Positions 37,041 through 46,330 of a DNA stretch of 64,000 nucleotides are shown here, piece after piece; position 1 is the first letter of the stretch; each line of letters opens with the position of its first letter. The stretch spans positions 62,001-126,000 of the forward strand of contig NZ_JBHVOS010000001.1 of NCBI RefSeq assembly GCF_042887685.1. Direction: 5' to 3'. A model generated the notes under the pieces. That model was not told the DNA's origin, made no database searches, and worked only from the letters and a program-made list of their open reading frames with translations. Both the position numbers and the translations under genes were made by a program. The stretch comes from Oerskovia sp042887685 (GTDB lineage Bacteria; Actinomycetota; Actinomycetes; Actinomycetales; Cellulomonadaceae).

Positions 37041-38858
37041 TCAGTCGACGATCTCGCAGATCGCGGTGCCCGAGCTCACGCTCGCGCCGACGCCCGCCGA
37101 GAGTCCCGTGACACGGCCCGCGCGGTGCGCGACGAGCGGCTGCTCCATCTTCATGGCCTCGAGGACCACGATGAGGTCGCCCTCGGCCACCACGGCGCCG
37201 TCGGTGACCGCGACCTTGACGATCGTGCCCTGCATGGGCGACGCGAGCGTCGTGCCGTTGCCCCCGTTGGTCTTGGCGGCGGCGCGGCGTGCCGGGCGAC
37301 GTGCGGCGTTGGCCGTGCGGGCCCGACCGGCGGCCATGCCGAGACCGGCGGGCAGCACGACCTCGAGGCGCTTGCCGCCGACCTCGACCACGACGCGCTC
37401 GGTCGCGGGGGCCTCGTCCTCCTCGGGGGCCTGGGCCGGGGCCGCCGGTGCGAGCTGCTTGAGCTCGTCGACGAAGGCCGTCTCGATCCAGCGCGTGTGG
37501 ATGCGGAACGCGGAGTCGTCGGCCGGGACGAAGTCCTCGGCGTCGAGCACGGCCCGGTGGAACGGCAGGACCGTGGGGATGCCCTCGACGACCGTCTCGC
37601 GCAGTGCGCGGCGCGCGCGCTCGACGGCCTCGCGGCGCGTGGCGCCCGTGACGATGATCTTGGCGATCATCGAGTCGAACGCCCCCGAGATCACGTCGCC
37701 CTGGATCACGCCGCTGTCGACGCGGACGCCTGGTCCGCTGGGGAAGTGCAGGCGCGAGATGCGGCCGGGGGCCGGCAGGAAGTTCGCTGCGGGGTCCTCG
37801 CCGTTGATGCGGAACTCGAGCGAGTGCCCGCGCGTGGCCACCGAGGAGTAGCCGAGCGGCTCGCCCGCGGCGATGCGGAGCTGCTCGCGCACGAGGTCGA
37901 TGCCCGAGACCTCCTCGGTGACGGGGTGCTCGACCTGGAGACGCGTGTTGACCTCGAGGAAGGAGATCGTGCCGTCGGCGCCGACGAGGAACTCGCACGT
38001 CCCCGCACCGACGTAGCCGGCCTCGCGCAGGATGGCCTCGGAGGCCTTGTAGAGCTCGGCACGCTGCTCGTCCGTCAGGAACGGCGCGGGGGCCTCCTCG
38101 ACGAGCTTCTGGTGGCGGCGCTGGAGCGAGCAGTCGCGCGTGGAGACGACGACGACCGTGCCGTGCTCGTCGGCGAGGCACTGGGTCTCGACGTGCCGCG
38201 GGGTGTCGAGGTAGCGCTCGACGAAGCACTCCCCGCGACCGAACGCCGCAGTGGCCTCGCGGACCGCGGAGTCGAACATCTCGTCGATCTCGTCGACCGT
38301 GCGCGCGACCTTCAGGCCGCGCCCACCGCCGCCGAACGCCGCCTTGATCGCGATGGGCAGCCCGTGCTCCGCGGCGAACGCGTGGACCTCGGAGGCGCCT
38401 GCGACAGGGTCGGGCGTCCCGGGCACCAGGGGAGCGCCCGCGCGGTGCGCGATGTGCCGCGCGCTGACCTTGTCGCCCAGCGCGTCGATCGCTGCGGGCG
38501 GCGGGCCGATCCAGACGAGGCCCGCGTCGATGACCGCCTGGGCGAACCCGGCGTTCTCGGCGAGGAACCCGTAGCCGGGGTGCACGGCGTCGGCGCCCGA
38601 GCGGCGGGCGACGTCGAGCAGCTTGGCGATGTCGAGGTACGTGTCCGCGGCGCGCGCACCGTCGAGCGCGAAGGCCTCGTCGGCGAGGCGCACGTGCAGG
38701 GCCTCGCGGTCGGAGTCCGCGTACACGGCCACCGACGCGATCGAGGCGTCGGCGCAGGCGCGCGCGATGCGCACGGCGATCTCGCCGCGGTTGGCGATGA
38801 GAACCTTCGACAGGCGTCGGGTCGGGCTGGTCGCGGGGTTCGTGGAGTTCTCGGGCAC
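37041..38858 (-). CDS. accA3: Acyl-CoA carboxylase alpha subunit (biotin carboxylase fused to biotin carrier domain)
   Basis: A 605-aa ATP-dependent biotin carboxylase with C-terminal carrier. The first 450 residues include VLIANRGEIAVRIARA, FGGGGRGLKVART (ATP grasp loop) and EVNTRLQVEHPVTEE. The last 80 form the carrier domain, with biotin lysine in EAMKMEQ. It pairs with AccD (43569-45188) and AccE (42615-42881) to make malonyl- or methylmalonyl-CoA for lipid synthesis, and is biotinylated by BirA at 45346. TACCGT lies 5 nt before GTG 38858. Confidence 0.93.
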   Translation of the reverse strand: MPENSTNPATSPTRRLSKVLIANRGEIAVRIARACADASIASVAVYADSDREALHVRLADEAFALDGARAADTYLDIAKLLDVARRSGADAVHPGYGFLAENAGFAQAVIDAGLVWIGPPPAAIDALGDKVSARHIAHRAGAPLVPGTPDPVAGASEVHAFAAEHGLPIAIKAAFGGGGRGLKVARTVDEIDEMFDSAVREATAAFGRGECFVERYLDTPRHVETQCLADEHGTVVVVSTRDCSLQRRHQKLVEEAPAPFLTDEQRAELYKASEAILREAGYVGAGTCEFLVGADGTISFLEVNTRLQVEHPVTEEVSGIDLVREQLRIAAGEPLGYSSVATRGHSLEFRINGEDPAANFLPAPGRISRLHFPSGPGVRVDSGVIQGDVISGAFDSMIAKIIVTGATRREAVERARRALRETVVEGIPTVLPFHRAVLDAEDFVPADDSAFRIHTRWIETAFVDELKQLAPAAPAQAPEEDEAPATERVVVEVGGKRLEVVLPAGLGMAAGRARTANAARRPARRAAAKTNGGNGTTLASPMQGTIVKVAVTDGAVVAEGDLIVVLEAMKMEQPLVAHRAGRVTGLSAGVGASVSSGTAICEIVD

Positions 38859-39130
38859 GGCTCACGGTAGCGCGTCGGGCGCCCTGGGTTCACGCTCCGA
38901 CCGGCGGTACTGGACAAGATTGGAGATCAGGCCAAGGCTCACCGGGGCCGTTTGTAGGAACCCTCCATGGTCGGCGGCGCGAACCGGGCCGAGGCGCGTC
39001 ATGGTTGTACGGCACCGACAAGCAGGCTGCCCGGCCGCCCCTCCCGCCCGGCGCCGGAGCGCACGAGCGGGAGGAGCGGCCGGGCCGCCTGGAGGGCCGT
39101 GGCCCCGCAGTCGTGAGGGCCGGACGGACC

Positions 39131-39838
39131 TCAGGACCAGAGGTCGGTCCAGGTCACGCCGATCTCGCCGAGCAGCTCGCGCACGAGCGGCAGGCTGATC
39201 CCGACGACGCCGTGGTGGTCGCCCTCGATGCTCTCGACGAACGCACCGCCCAGGCCGTCGACCGTGAACGCACCGGCGACCGCGAGGGGCTCGCCCGTCG
39301 CGACGTACGCAGCGATCTCGGCGTCGGAGACGTCGGCGAAGTGGATCGTCGTGGAGCTCGTCGCCCCGAGCGTGGCGCCGCTGCCGCCGTCCTGCGGGTC
39401 GCGCAGGTCGACGATCCAGTGCCCGGTGTGGAGCACGCCCGTGCGGCCGCGCATCGCGCGCCAGCGCTCGGTCGCCTCCGCGGCGTCCCGGGGCTTGCCG
39501 TGCACCGTCCCGGCGAACTCGAGCATGGAGTCGCAGCCGACCACGACGGGCGCGACCTCCTCCGGCCCGACGACGTCGCTCGCCTGGTCACGCTCGCGCG
39601 CCTCGCGCGTGAGGACCTGGGCGACCTCCTCGGCCTTGGCCTGGGCGAGGACGAGCACCGCGTCGGCGGGGTCGAGCGCGCCGAACCGGGCCGCGGCCGC
39701 CTCGAGGACCGCGTCCTCGTCGAGGCCCGAGACCCGGACCTCGGGGGTCAGTCCTGCGGACCGCAGGGTCGCGAGGCGTGCGGGGGACTGGGAGGCCAGG
39801 AGCAGCCGGACTCCTGGAGCCGACGTCGTAGCCGTCAC
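39131..39838 (-). CDS. maf: Maf-family nucleotide pyrophosphatase
   Basis: A 235-aa pyrophosphatase that removes non-canonical or modified NTPs. It begins with the family signature LLLASQSPARLATLRSAGL and has VVGCDSML and GKPRDAAEATERW. An insertion (GGSGATLGATSS) makes it somewhat longer than the roughly 200-aa average. GTG 39838 overlaps the DUF885 stop. I recall maf between accE5 and accA3 in mycobacteria as well, so the position is conserved. Confidence 0.9.
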   Translation of the reverse strand: MTATTSAPGVRLLLASQSPARLATLRSAGLTPEVRVSGLDEDAVLEAAAARFGALDPADAVLVLAQAKAEEVAQVLTREARERDQASDVVGPEEVAPVVVGCDSMLEFAGTVHGKPRDAAEATERWRAMRGRTGVLHTGHWIVDLRDPQDGGSGATLGATSSTTIHFADVSDAEIAAYVATGEPLAVAGAFTVDGLGGAFVESIEGDHHGVVGISLPLVRELLGEIGVTWTDLWS

Positions 39839-41589
39839 CTGAGCGCCTCGCGCAGGACGTCGAGGCCCACGGAGCCGAGGTTCAGGGCGCGCTCGTGGAA
39901 CGCCTTGACGTCGAACTCCTCGCCGCGTGCCTCGGCGGCCGCACGGGCGGCGTCGCGCGTCTGCTCCCACAGGCGCTGGCCGACCTTGTAGGACGGGGCC
40001 TGGCCCGGCCACCCGAGATAGCGGTTGAGCTCGAAGCGCACGAACGACTCGTCCATGTTCACGTTGGCCTTGAGGAACTCCCAGGCCTTGTCGGCGTCCC
40101 AGCGGGGGTCCTCGGAGTCGCCGCGCCACTCCTCGGGCGCATCGAGCCCGAGGTGCACGCCGATGTCGAGCACGACGCGCGCCGCGCGCATGCGCTGGCC
40201 GTCGAGCATCCCGAGGCGGTCGCCCGGGTCGTCGAGGTAGCCCAGGTCGGCCATGAGCCGCTCGGCGTACAGGGCCCAGCCCTCGCCGTGGCCCGAGACC
40301 CAGCAGGCGAGCCGGCGCCACGAGTTGAGGGTGTCGCGCGCGGCGACCGCCTGGCCGCACTGGAGGTGGTGGCCCGGGACGCCCTCGTGGTAGACGGTCG
40401 TCTTCTCGCGCCACGTGTTGAACTCGGTCACGCCCGGCGGGACGGACCACCACATGCGCCCGGGCCGCGAGAAGTCGTCGCTCGGCGGGGTGTAGTAGAT
40501 CCCGCCGGTCTGGGTCGGGGCGATCATGCACTCGAGGTCCAGGACCGGGGTCGGGATGTCGAAGTGCACGCCGTTCAGGGCCGCGATCGCGGCGTCCGAG
40601 GTCTCCTGCATCCAGGCGCGCAGCGCCTCGGTGCCGTCGAGCTTGCGGCTCGGGTCGGCGTCGAGGGCCGCGACGGCCTCCTCGACCGTGGCACCGGGTC
40701 CGGCGATCTGAGCCGCGACGGCCTCCTGCTCGGCGATGACGCGCGCGAGCTCCTCCAGCCCCCAGCGGTACGTCTCCTCGAGGTCGACCTCGGCACCGAG
40801 GAAGGCGCGCGACGCGAGGGCGTAGCGCTCGCGCCCGACGCCGTCGGCGACGGGGGCCTGCGGTGCGAGCTCGTTCTCGAGGAAGTCGGCGAGCCGCGCG
40901 TAGGCGGCCAGGGCACCCGCCGCGCCGAGCTCGAGCTCCTTGCGGACCAGCGAGCAGGCCGACGACTCGTCGAGCACGGCTGCGGCGGCCTCGCCCCGGA
41001 CGAGCTCCAGGAAGAACGAGGACTCGGGGTCCGCGAGCTCGCGGGCCTGCTTCACGCCCTCGTGGACCTGGCGGACCGCGGCGACCTTGCCGCGCTCGGC
41101 GGCGGTCGTGAGCGAGGCGATGTAGCCGTCCATGGCGCCGGGCAGCGCGGCGAGACGGGCCGCGACGTTCTCCCACGCCTCGAGGGTGCCGGTGGGCATC
41201 ATGTCGAAGATGTCGCGCAGCTCCTGGAGCGGCGAGGCGATGTTGTTGAGCATCGCGAGGTCCTCGCCCGCCTCGTGCAGCTCGAGCGAGAGCCCGATGC
41301 GCTCGCGCATCGCGGCGAGCGTGACGCGGTCGACGTCGTCGACGGGCTCGGCGTCCGCGAGCTCGGCCAGCACGGCGCGGTCGGCGGCCGCGAGGGCCTG
41401 GTACCCGGCGGGCGACAGGTCGGTCATGAGGTGGTCGTAGCCGCTGAGGCCCATGGCCGTGGCGGCGAGCGGGTTCAGGTCGGCGACGGTGCGCACGTAG
41501 GCGTCGGCGATCGCATCGATCGCCGTGGCCGTGCGGGGGGTCCGGGCGGTGGCGGTGCCGGGCTCGGCCGGCGAGATGGGTGAGGTCAC
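39835..41589 (-). CDS. DUF885-family putative zinc metallo-hydrolase
   Basis: A 584-aa protein of the DUF885 family, which shows distant similarity to M3-like metallopeptidases. The diagnostic HEGVPGHHLQ motif (HExxPGHH) lies about residue 400, with an arginine/tyrosine-rich C-terminus. There is no signal peptide, so it is probably cytosolic. TAACCT 7 nt before GTG 41589 points to a leaderless transcript shared with maf. A peptidase role is likely but unproven. Confidence 0.82.
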   Translation of the reverse strand: MTSPISPAEPGTATARTPRTATAIDAIADAYVRTVADLNPLAATAMGLSGYDHLMTDLSPAGYQALAAADRAVLAELADAEPVDDVDRVTLAAMRERIGLSLELHEAGEDLAMLNNIASPLQELRDIFDMMPTGTLEAWENVAARLAALPGAMDGYIASLTTAAERGKVAAVRQVHEGVKQARELADPESSFFLELVRGEAAAAVLDESSACSLVRKELELGAAGALAAYARLADFLENELAPQAPVADGVGRERYALASRAFLGAEVDLEETYRWGLEELARVIAEQEAVAAQIAGPGATVEEAVAALDADPSRKLDGTEALRAWMQETSDAAIAALNGVHFDIPTPVLDLECMIAPTQTGGIYYTPPSDDFSRPGRMWWSVPPGVTEFNTWREKTTVYHEGVPGHHLQCGQAVAARDTLNSWRRLACWVSGHGEGWALYAERLMADLGYLDDPGDRLGMLDGQRMRAARVVLDIGVHLGLDAPEEWRGDSEDPRWDADKAWEFLKANVNMDESFVRFELNRYLGWPGQAPSYKVGQRLWEQTRDAARAAAEARGEEFDVKAFHERALNLGSVGLDVLREALR

Positions 41590-41640
41590 CCGGTAGAGGT
41601 TACTGCGCGGTACGCGGGCGGGCGTCGTCCGGGAGGATGA

Positions 41641-42618
41641 TCAGTCCTCTCGCAGGAGCTCTTCCGCCAGGTCGAGGACGTCGGTCGGTCCGGCGGGGCC
41701 GAGCGCGACCGGCCGGCCACCGTCGGGCCCGAGGCACACGAGCTGGTCGCCGTCCTCGAAGACGAGCACCGACCGCACTCCGCCCGGGAGGGAGAGGTCG
41801 ACGCGGAGGGTGCGCCACGCGTCCGTCGGGGCGACGACCTCGACGACCAGGCGGGGGTGCTCGGCCCCGGCCCGGCCGAGCGCCGTGAGGACGTCCTGGT
41901 TCGTGGGCGCGGCGGCCGCGGTGGGCGTTGAGGGTCCGTCAGCGGCCCTCGTCGGGACCTCCTGGGCGCCGGCCCCGCCGTCGGTCCGGTCCGGGTGCAG
42001 GGCCAGGAGCAGGTCGTCGGCCCAGGCGCGCTGGTAGCGCACGAGCACGACGCGTGGTCGCTCCTCGGCGCCGCGGGGGTACCAGACGGCGACGGGGTCG
42101 CCCGAGCGCGGGCCGTCCGTGCCCGCAGGCACGGACACGGTGAACGGCGTCCGGACGGGGAGGTGGTCGACCGAGAACGTGAGCCGACCGCTGACGGGCG
42201 TGGCGCCGTCGGGCCGCCTGCGCGCAGAGCCGGAGGGGACCTGGTCCGCGCTGTCCACGAGCACCGAGCCCGTGGTGCGCTCGGCGTCCGCGAGCAGAGC
42301 GTCGCGGGCGCGCGACTCGCGCTGCGCGTCACGGTCGTCGAGGTAGCGGGCGAGGGCGAGGACCGCGACGAGCAGGAGCAGCACGGCCAGGACACCCAGC
42401 ACCGCCGCGGGCAACGGCCAGCCCTGGGAGGGTGCGAGCTGGCGGTAGGCGACGAGCGCGACTGCGGGGACGGTCGGGACGACCCACGCCCACCGGCGCC
42501 AGCCGGTACGCGCCGGGAGCGGGGGCAGGGCCGACGCGGCACCGTCCGCCGCGAGCGGACGTTCGACGGCCCCGGCGTCGTCGGCGAGCTCGACCAGGAC
42601 GGTCGTGGACGGGCTCAT
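41641..42618 (-). CDS. Membrane-anchored hypothetical protein
   Basis: A 325-aa protein not recognised. About residues 42-95 contain two hydrophobic segments separated by a short loop (PSQGWPLP), then a charged linker and a soluble C-terminal part of about 200 residues with strand-rich sequence. ATG 42618 overlaps the accE stop by 4 bp, so it belongs to the carboxylase operon. It may be a structural or regulatory membrane partner; nothing shows this directly. Confidence 0.6.
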   Translation of the reverse strand: MSPSTTVLVELADDAGAVERPLAADGAASALPPLPARTGWRRWAWVVPTVPAVALVAYRQLAPSQGWPLPAAVLGVLAVLLLLVAVLALARYLDDRDAQRESRARDALLADAERTTGSVLVDSADQVPSGSARRRPDGATPVSGRLTFSVDHLPVRTPFTVSVPAGTDGPRSGDPVAVWYPRGAEERPRVVLVRYQRAWADDLLLALHPDRTDGGAGAQEVPTRAADGPSTPTAAAAPTNQDVLTALGRAGAEHPRLVVEVVAPTDAWRTLRVDLSLPGGVRSVLVFEDGDQLVCLGPDGGRPVALGPAGPTDVLDLAEELLRED

Positions 42619-42881
42619 GACTGCAGGCTCCACCGCCAGGAGTCGGCGTTGTGCCGACCCGAGCGTCCGCCGAAGCTCTTGGCCGTCGCGCCCGACCCCG
42701 TGCCGCGCAGGCCGCGCGACCGGTTGGTCCACTCGGGCAGGGGCGCCTCGTCGTCGGGCACGTGCGAAGCGGCCGCCGCGGCGGCGAGCCCCGCGACGAG
42801 AGCCGCGACCTCGAGGTCGTCGGGGGCGCCGCGCACCACGCGCAGCTCCCGGCCCGACGACGGCGCACCGGACTCGCTCAC
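42615..42881 (-). CDS. accE: Acyl-CoA carboxylase epsilon subunit
   Basis: A small 88-aa protein with the pattern of actinobacterial carboxylase epsilon subunits: LRVVRGAPDDLEVAALVAGLAAA in a leading helix, a central PLPEWTNRSRGLRG, and a Trp-containing end DSWRWSLQS. Epsilon stabilises the AccA3-AccD complex (established for Mycobacterium and Streptomyces). GTG 42881 overlaps the stop of the preceding unknown gene, separating accE from accD, whereas in M. tuberculosis they adjoin. Confidence 0.8.
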   Translation of the reverse strand: MSESGAPSSGRELRVVRGAPDDLEVAALVAGLAAAAAASHVPDDEAPLPEWTNRSRGLRGTGSGATAKSFGGRSGRHNADSWRWSLQS

Positions 42882-43555
42882 AGGTCGCCGCCCGGCGCCT
42901 CGTCGTCCGCGTCGCCGTACCCGTCGAAGTCGGCGGCCTCGCCGCGCGACGCGGCCCACTCGGGGACGTCGAAACCGGACTCGACGAGCGCGGCCACGAC
43001 CTGCTCGCCCGCGTTGTCGAGGAAGTCGATCACGGCGTCGAGCGACGTGTCGGGAGTCTGGCCCGGACCCACGACGAAGCCCAGGTAGAACGGCTCGGCG
43101 ACCTCGGGGGCCGGCGGCGCGTCGGCGTCCGTCCCGGTCCCGAGGTCCTCCTCCGCACCCCACACGAGCGAGCTCAGGTCCGGGTGCATGCCCAGCGAGT
43201 CGTGCAGCGCGTCGTAGAGCTGGGCGTTGAGCGCGCCGATCGCAGCCTCGAGCGCGAGGACCCGCGGGTCCTCGTCGGCCTCGGACGCGCCGAACTCTGC
43301 GCGCACCCCCACCGCCGTGCCGACGTACTCGTGCAGGGCCGCGGCCAGGGCGTCCACGGCGGCATGGATCGGGGCGTCGTCAACCGGGCCGAGCGGCTCG
43401 GTCCCGTGCGCCGCGCCGTCGTGGCCGTCGACCGGGTGCTCGTGGCCGTGTCCTGCGTGGTCGTCGTGCTGCTCGTCGGGCATGTCGTCCTCGCGGTTGG
43501 TCTCGTCGTTCGGTGGTGGTGTCGGGGGCAGGGCCGGTGGCGACCCGGGTGTCAT
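42878..43555 (-). CDS. His-rich acidic protein of unknown function between accD and accE
   Basis: A 225-aa acidic protein unlike families I recognise. Residues about 25-50 are dense in His and Asp (DEQHDDHAGHGHEHPVDGHD), which could bind metal. A predicted helical middle and a LGFVVGPGQTPDTSLDAVID segment follow. ATG 43555 has GGAG 6 nt upstream and lies 13 bp after the accD stop; an alternative ATG at 43483 has GAGG. The 4-bp overlap with accE makes it an integral member of the carboxylase operon. Confidence 0.6.
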   Translation of the reverse strand: MTPGSPPALPPTPPPNDETNREDDMPDEQHDDHAGHGHEHPVDGHDGAAHGTEPLGPVDDAPIHAAVDALAAALHEYVGTAVGVRAEFGASEADEDPRVLALEAAIGALNAQLYDALHDSLGMHPDLSSLVWGAEEDLGTGTDADAPPAPEVAEPFYLGFVVGPGQTPDTSLDAVIDFLDNAGEQVVAALVESGFDVPEWAASRGEAADFDGYGDADDEAPGGDL

Positions 43556-43568
43556 CGGGTCTCCAGGG

Positions 43569-45188
43569 TCACAGCGGGATGTTCCCGTGCTTCTTGGGGG
43601 GCAGGCTCGCCCGCTTGGTGCGCAGGGCGCGCAGCGCACGAACGACCTGCACGCGCGTCTCCGACGGGCGGATGACGGCGTCCACGTAGCCGCGCTCGGC
43701 CGCGTCCCACGGGTTCACGATGGCCTCCTCGTACTCGGCGACCAGGCGTGCGCGCTCGGCGTCCACGTCCAGCCCGGACTCCGCCGCGGACCGCAGCGCC
43801 CCGCGCTGGAGGATGTTGACCGCGCCACCGGCCCCCATGACCGCGATCTGGGCCGTGGGCCAGGCCAGGTTCACGTCCGCGCCGAGCTGCTTGGAGCCCA
43901 TGACGATGTACGCGCCACCGTACGCCTTGCGCGTGATGAGCGTGACGAGCGGGACCGTGGCCTCGGCGTACGCGTAGATGAGCTTGGCGCCTCGGCGGAT
44001 GATGCCCTGGTGCTCCTGGTCGACGCCCGGCAGGAAGCCCGGGACGTCGACGAGCGTCAGGACCGGGACGTTGAACGCGTCGCACGTGCGCACGAACCGG
44101 GCAGCCTTCTCGGCCGCGTCGATGTCGAGCGTGCCCGCCATCGCGAGGGGCTGGTTCGCGACGACGCCGATCGACTGCCCCTCGACGTGCCCGAACCCGA
44201 CGATCACGTTCTTCGCGAACAACGGCTGGACCTCCAGGAAGTCCCCGTCGTCCAGGACGTGCTCGAGCACGGTCCGCATGTCGTACGGCTGCGTGTCGGA
44301 GTCGGGGATCAGCGCGTCGAGCTCGAGGTCCTCCTCGGTCACCTCGAGCTCGGTGTCCTCGGGGGCGAAGCTCGGCGCGTCCGAGAGGTTGTTCTGCGGC
44401 AGGTAGCCGATGAGGTGGCGCACGTAGTCGATCGCGTCGTCCTCGTCCGTTCCCATGTAGTGCGCGACGCCCGAGCGCTCGTTGTGCGTGCGGGCCCCGC
44501 CCAGCTCCTCGAAGCCCACGTCCTCGCCCGTGACGGCGCGGATCACGTCGGGACCCGTGATGAACATGTTCGACGTCTGGTCGGCCATGACGATGAAGTC
44601 CGTGAGGGCGGGGGAGTACACCGCGCCGCCCGCGCTCGGGCCCAGGATGAGGGAGATCTGCGGGATCACGCCCGAGGCCGCGACGTTGCGGCGGAAGATC
44701 TCCGCGAACTGCGTCAGGGCCGCGACCCCCTCCTGGATGCGAGCGCCGCCGCCGTCGGAGATCCCGATGAGCGGGACGCCCGTGCGCAGCGCGAGGTCCT
44801 GGACCTTGGTGATCTTCTGGCCGTGCACCTCGCCGAGGCTGCCGCCGAAGACCGTGAAGTCCTGCGAGTAGATGCAGACCTGGCGGCCGTCGACCGTGCC
44901 GTGCCCCACGATCACGCCGTCGCCCGCGAGCCGCTTCTTCTCGAGCCCGAAGTTCACCGAGCGGTGCTTGGCGAACGCGTCGAGCTCGACGAAGCTGCCC
45001 TCGTCGAGCAGGGCCTCGATGCGCTCGCGGGCCGTCTTCTTGTTCCGGGCGTGCTGCTTGGTGCGCGCTGCCTCCTCGGGCGCGACCGATGCCTCGGCGC
45101 GCCGTCGGTCGAGGTCGGCCAGCTTCGCTGCGGTGCCGATGAGCTGACCGGTGGGGGCCGGGGTGGTGCCGGCGACAGGTTCGTTCAC
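43569..45188 (-). CDS. accD: Acyl-CoA (propionyl/acetyl-CoA) carboxylase beta subunit, carboxyltransferase
   Basis: A 539-aa carboxyltransferase that moves the carboxyl group from biotin to acetyl- or propionyl-CoA. N-half motifs: RIEALLDEGSFVELDAFA, FGGSLGEVHGQKI, GISDGGGARIQEG. C-half motifs: VDVPGFLPGVDQEHQGIIRRGAKL and TRKAYGGAYIVMGSKQLG. Length matches AccD5-type proteins. GTG 45188 is preceded by TAGGCT with a 7-nt gap, indicating a leaderless mRNA that starts the accD operon. Confidence 0.93.
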   Translation of the reverse strand: MNEPVAGTTPAPTGQLIGTAAKLADLDRRRAEASVAPEEAARTKQHARNKKTARERIEALLDEGSFVELDAFAKHRSVNFGLEKKRLAGDGVIVGHGTVDGRQVCIYSQDFTVFGGSLGEVHGQKITKVQDLALRTGVPLIGISDGGGARIQEGVAALTQFAEIFRRNVAASGVIPQISLILGPSAGGAVYSPALTDFIVMADQTSNMFITGPDVIRAVTGEDVGFEELGGARTHNERSGVAHYMGTDEDDAIDYVRHLIGYLPQNNLSDAPSFAPEDTELEVTEEDLELDALIPDSDTQPYDMRTVLEHVLDDGDFLEVQPLFAKNVIVGFGHVEGQSIGVVANQPLAMAGTLDIDAAEKAARFVRTCDAFNVPVLTLVDVPGFLPGVDQEHQGIIRRGAKLIYAYAEATVPLVTLITRKAYGGAYIVMGSKQLGADVNLAWPTAQIAVMGAGGAVNILQRGALRSAAESGLDVDAERARLVAEYEEAIVNPWDAAERGYVDAVIRPSETRVQVVRALRALRTKRASLPPKKHGNIPL

Positions 45189-45195
45189 GCAGCCG

Positions 45196-45201
45196 AGCCT
45201 A
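45196..45201 (-). promoter_or_regulatory. -10 hexamer of leaderless accD operon transcript
   Basis: TAGGCT on the minus strand lies 7 nt before GTG 45188; the sequence before the GTG has no convincing ribosome-binding site. Confidence 0.5.
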
Positions 45202-45345
45202 GTTGGTGGGTGGGACCAAGAGGGTGCGAGGGATCGCACCGGCGTGGGCGCGCACGTTGGAGGGTTCCCACAAGGTGTCACCCGCTGGGTGTGCGCGGCC
45301 GACGGCCACTGCCGCGCCGGGGGTGCACGCGTGCATGATGGGCAC

Positions 45346-46290
45346 ATGACGACTGCCGACCACCCCGCGCTGCGCCCCGGCTTCCTGGCGGACCTGCTCG
45401 TGGCCCCGCACGGCCCGCTCGCCCGGCTCGAGGTCGTGGAGGAGTCGCCCTCGACGAACACCGAGCTCGCGGCCGCCGTGGCCGCCGACCCGCAGGCCTG
45501 GCCGGCGCCCGCTCTGCTCGTGGCGGAGCACCAGGTCGCCGGGCGTGGGCGCTCGGGCCGCGGGTGGGAGACGCCTGCACGGACCGCGCTGACGGGCTCG
45601 CTCCTGGTGCGCCCCGACGTGCCGCGCGAGCGCCTGAGCTGGTTGCCGCTGCTCGCGGGTCTCGCGACCGTCCGGTGCCTGCGCGCGACGGCGGGGGTCG
45701 AGGCCGTGGTCAAGTGGCCCAACGACGTCCTGGTCCCGGCGCCCGGTGCGGCCGACGGGACGGCCCGGGAGGAGGCCGGGTGGGGGGCGTACCGCAAGGT
45801 CGCGGGCATCCTGTGCGAGCTCCTGCCCGACGGCGGGGCGATCGTGGGCGTCGGGCTCAACGTCCTGCAGACCGAGCGTGAGCTCCCCGTCGCGTCGGCC
45901 ACGTCGCTCGCCCTGGTGGGTGCCGCGACGACGGACCGCGAGGTGCTGCTGACCGCGCTCGAGGAGTCGTTCGCGCAGACCCTGGGCCGCTGGCAGGTGG
46001 CGGCGGGCGATGCCGCGGAGGCCGGGCTCGCCGAGGAGTGCGCCGAGGTCAGCGCGACGCTCGGGGCGCAGGTGCGGGTCGACCTCACGGGCGGCGGTCA
46101 GGTGGTCGGCGAGGCGTACGGCTTCGGTCCGGACGGCTCGCTGCTCGTACGGGAGACGGACGGGACCGAACGCGTGCTGCACAGCGGTGACGTGCACCAC
46201 CTGCGGCTGCGGGACGAGACACCCGCCGGTACCCGTACGACCGTCCCGACCCCCGTGATCGGGGCCGGTGACGACGTCCCCGCTGGCTGA
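45346..46290 (+). CDS. birA: Biotin-[acetyl-CoA carboxylase] ligase
   Basis: A 314-aa ligase that attaches biotin to the AccA3 carrier lysine. Signature motifs are GRGRSGRGWETP (nucleotide/biotinyl loop) and VVKWPNDVLV, and the small C-terminal SH3-like domain is present. There is no N-terminal DNA-binding domain, so it cannot act as a repressor in the E. coli manner. ATG 45346 is preceded by CATGAT (45334-45339) and a 6-nt gap. It is transcribed away from accD, 157 bp apart. Confidence 0.9.
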   Translation: MTTADHPALRPGFLADLLVAPHGPLARLEVVEESPSTNTELAAAVAADPQAWPAPALLVAEHQVAGRGRSGRGWETPARTALTGSLLVRPDVPRERLSWLPLLAGLATVRCLRATAGVEAVVKWPNDVLVPAPGAADGTAREEAGWGAYRKVAGILCELLPDGGAIVGVGLNVLQTERELPVASATSLALVGAATTDREVLLTALEESFAQTLGRWQVAAGDAAEAGLAEECAEVSATLGAQVRVDLTGGGQVVGEAYGFGPDGSLLVRETDGTERVLHSGDVHHLRLRDETPAGTRTTVPTPVIGAGDDVPAG

Positions 46291-46318
46291 GTGCGACGGA
46301 GCGTCAGGCACCCTGAAC

Positions 46319-46324
46319 TAGGAT
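46319..46324 (+). promoter_or_regulatory. -10 hexamer of leaderless adenylate cyclase transcript
   Basis: TAGGAT ends 6 nt before GTG 46331, deciding that start codon. Confidence 0.5.
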
Positions 46325-46330
46325 CGGTCT

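Noticed and set aside
45346..46290. BirA as a bifunctional biotin repressor
   Set aside because: The protein begins directly with the catalytic domain and has no N-terminal winged helix.
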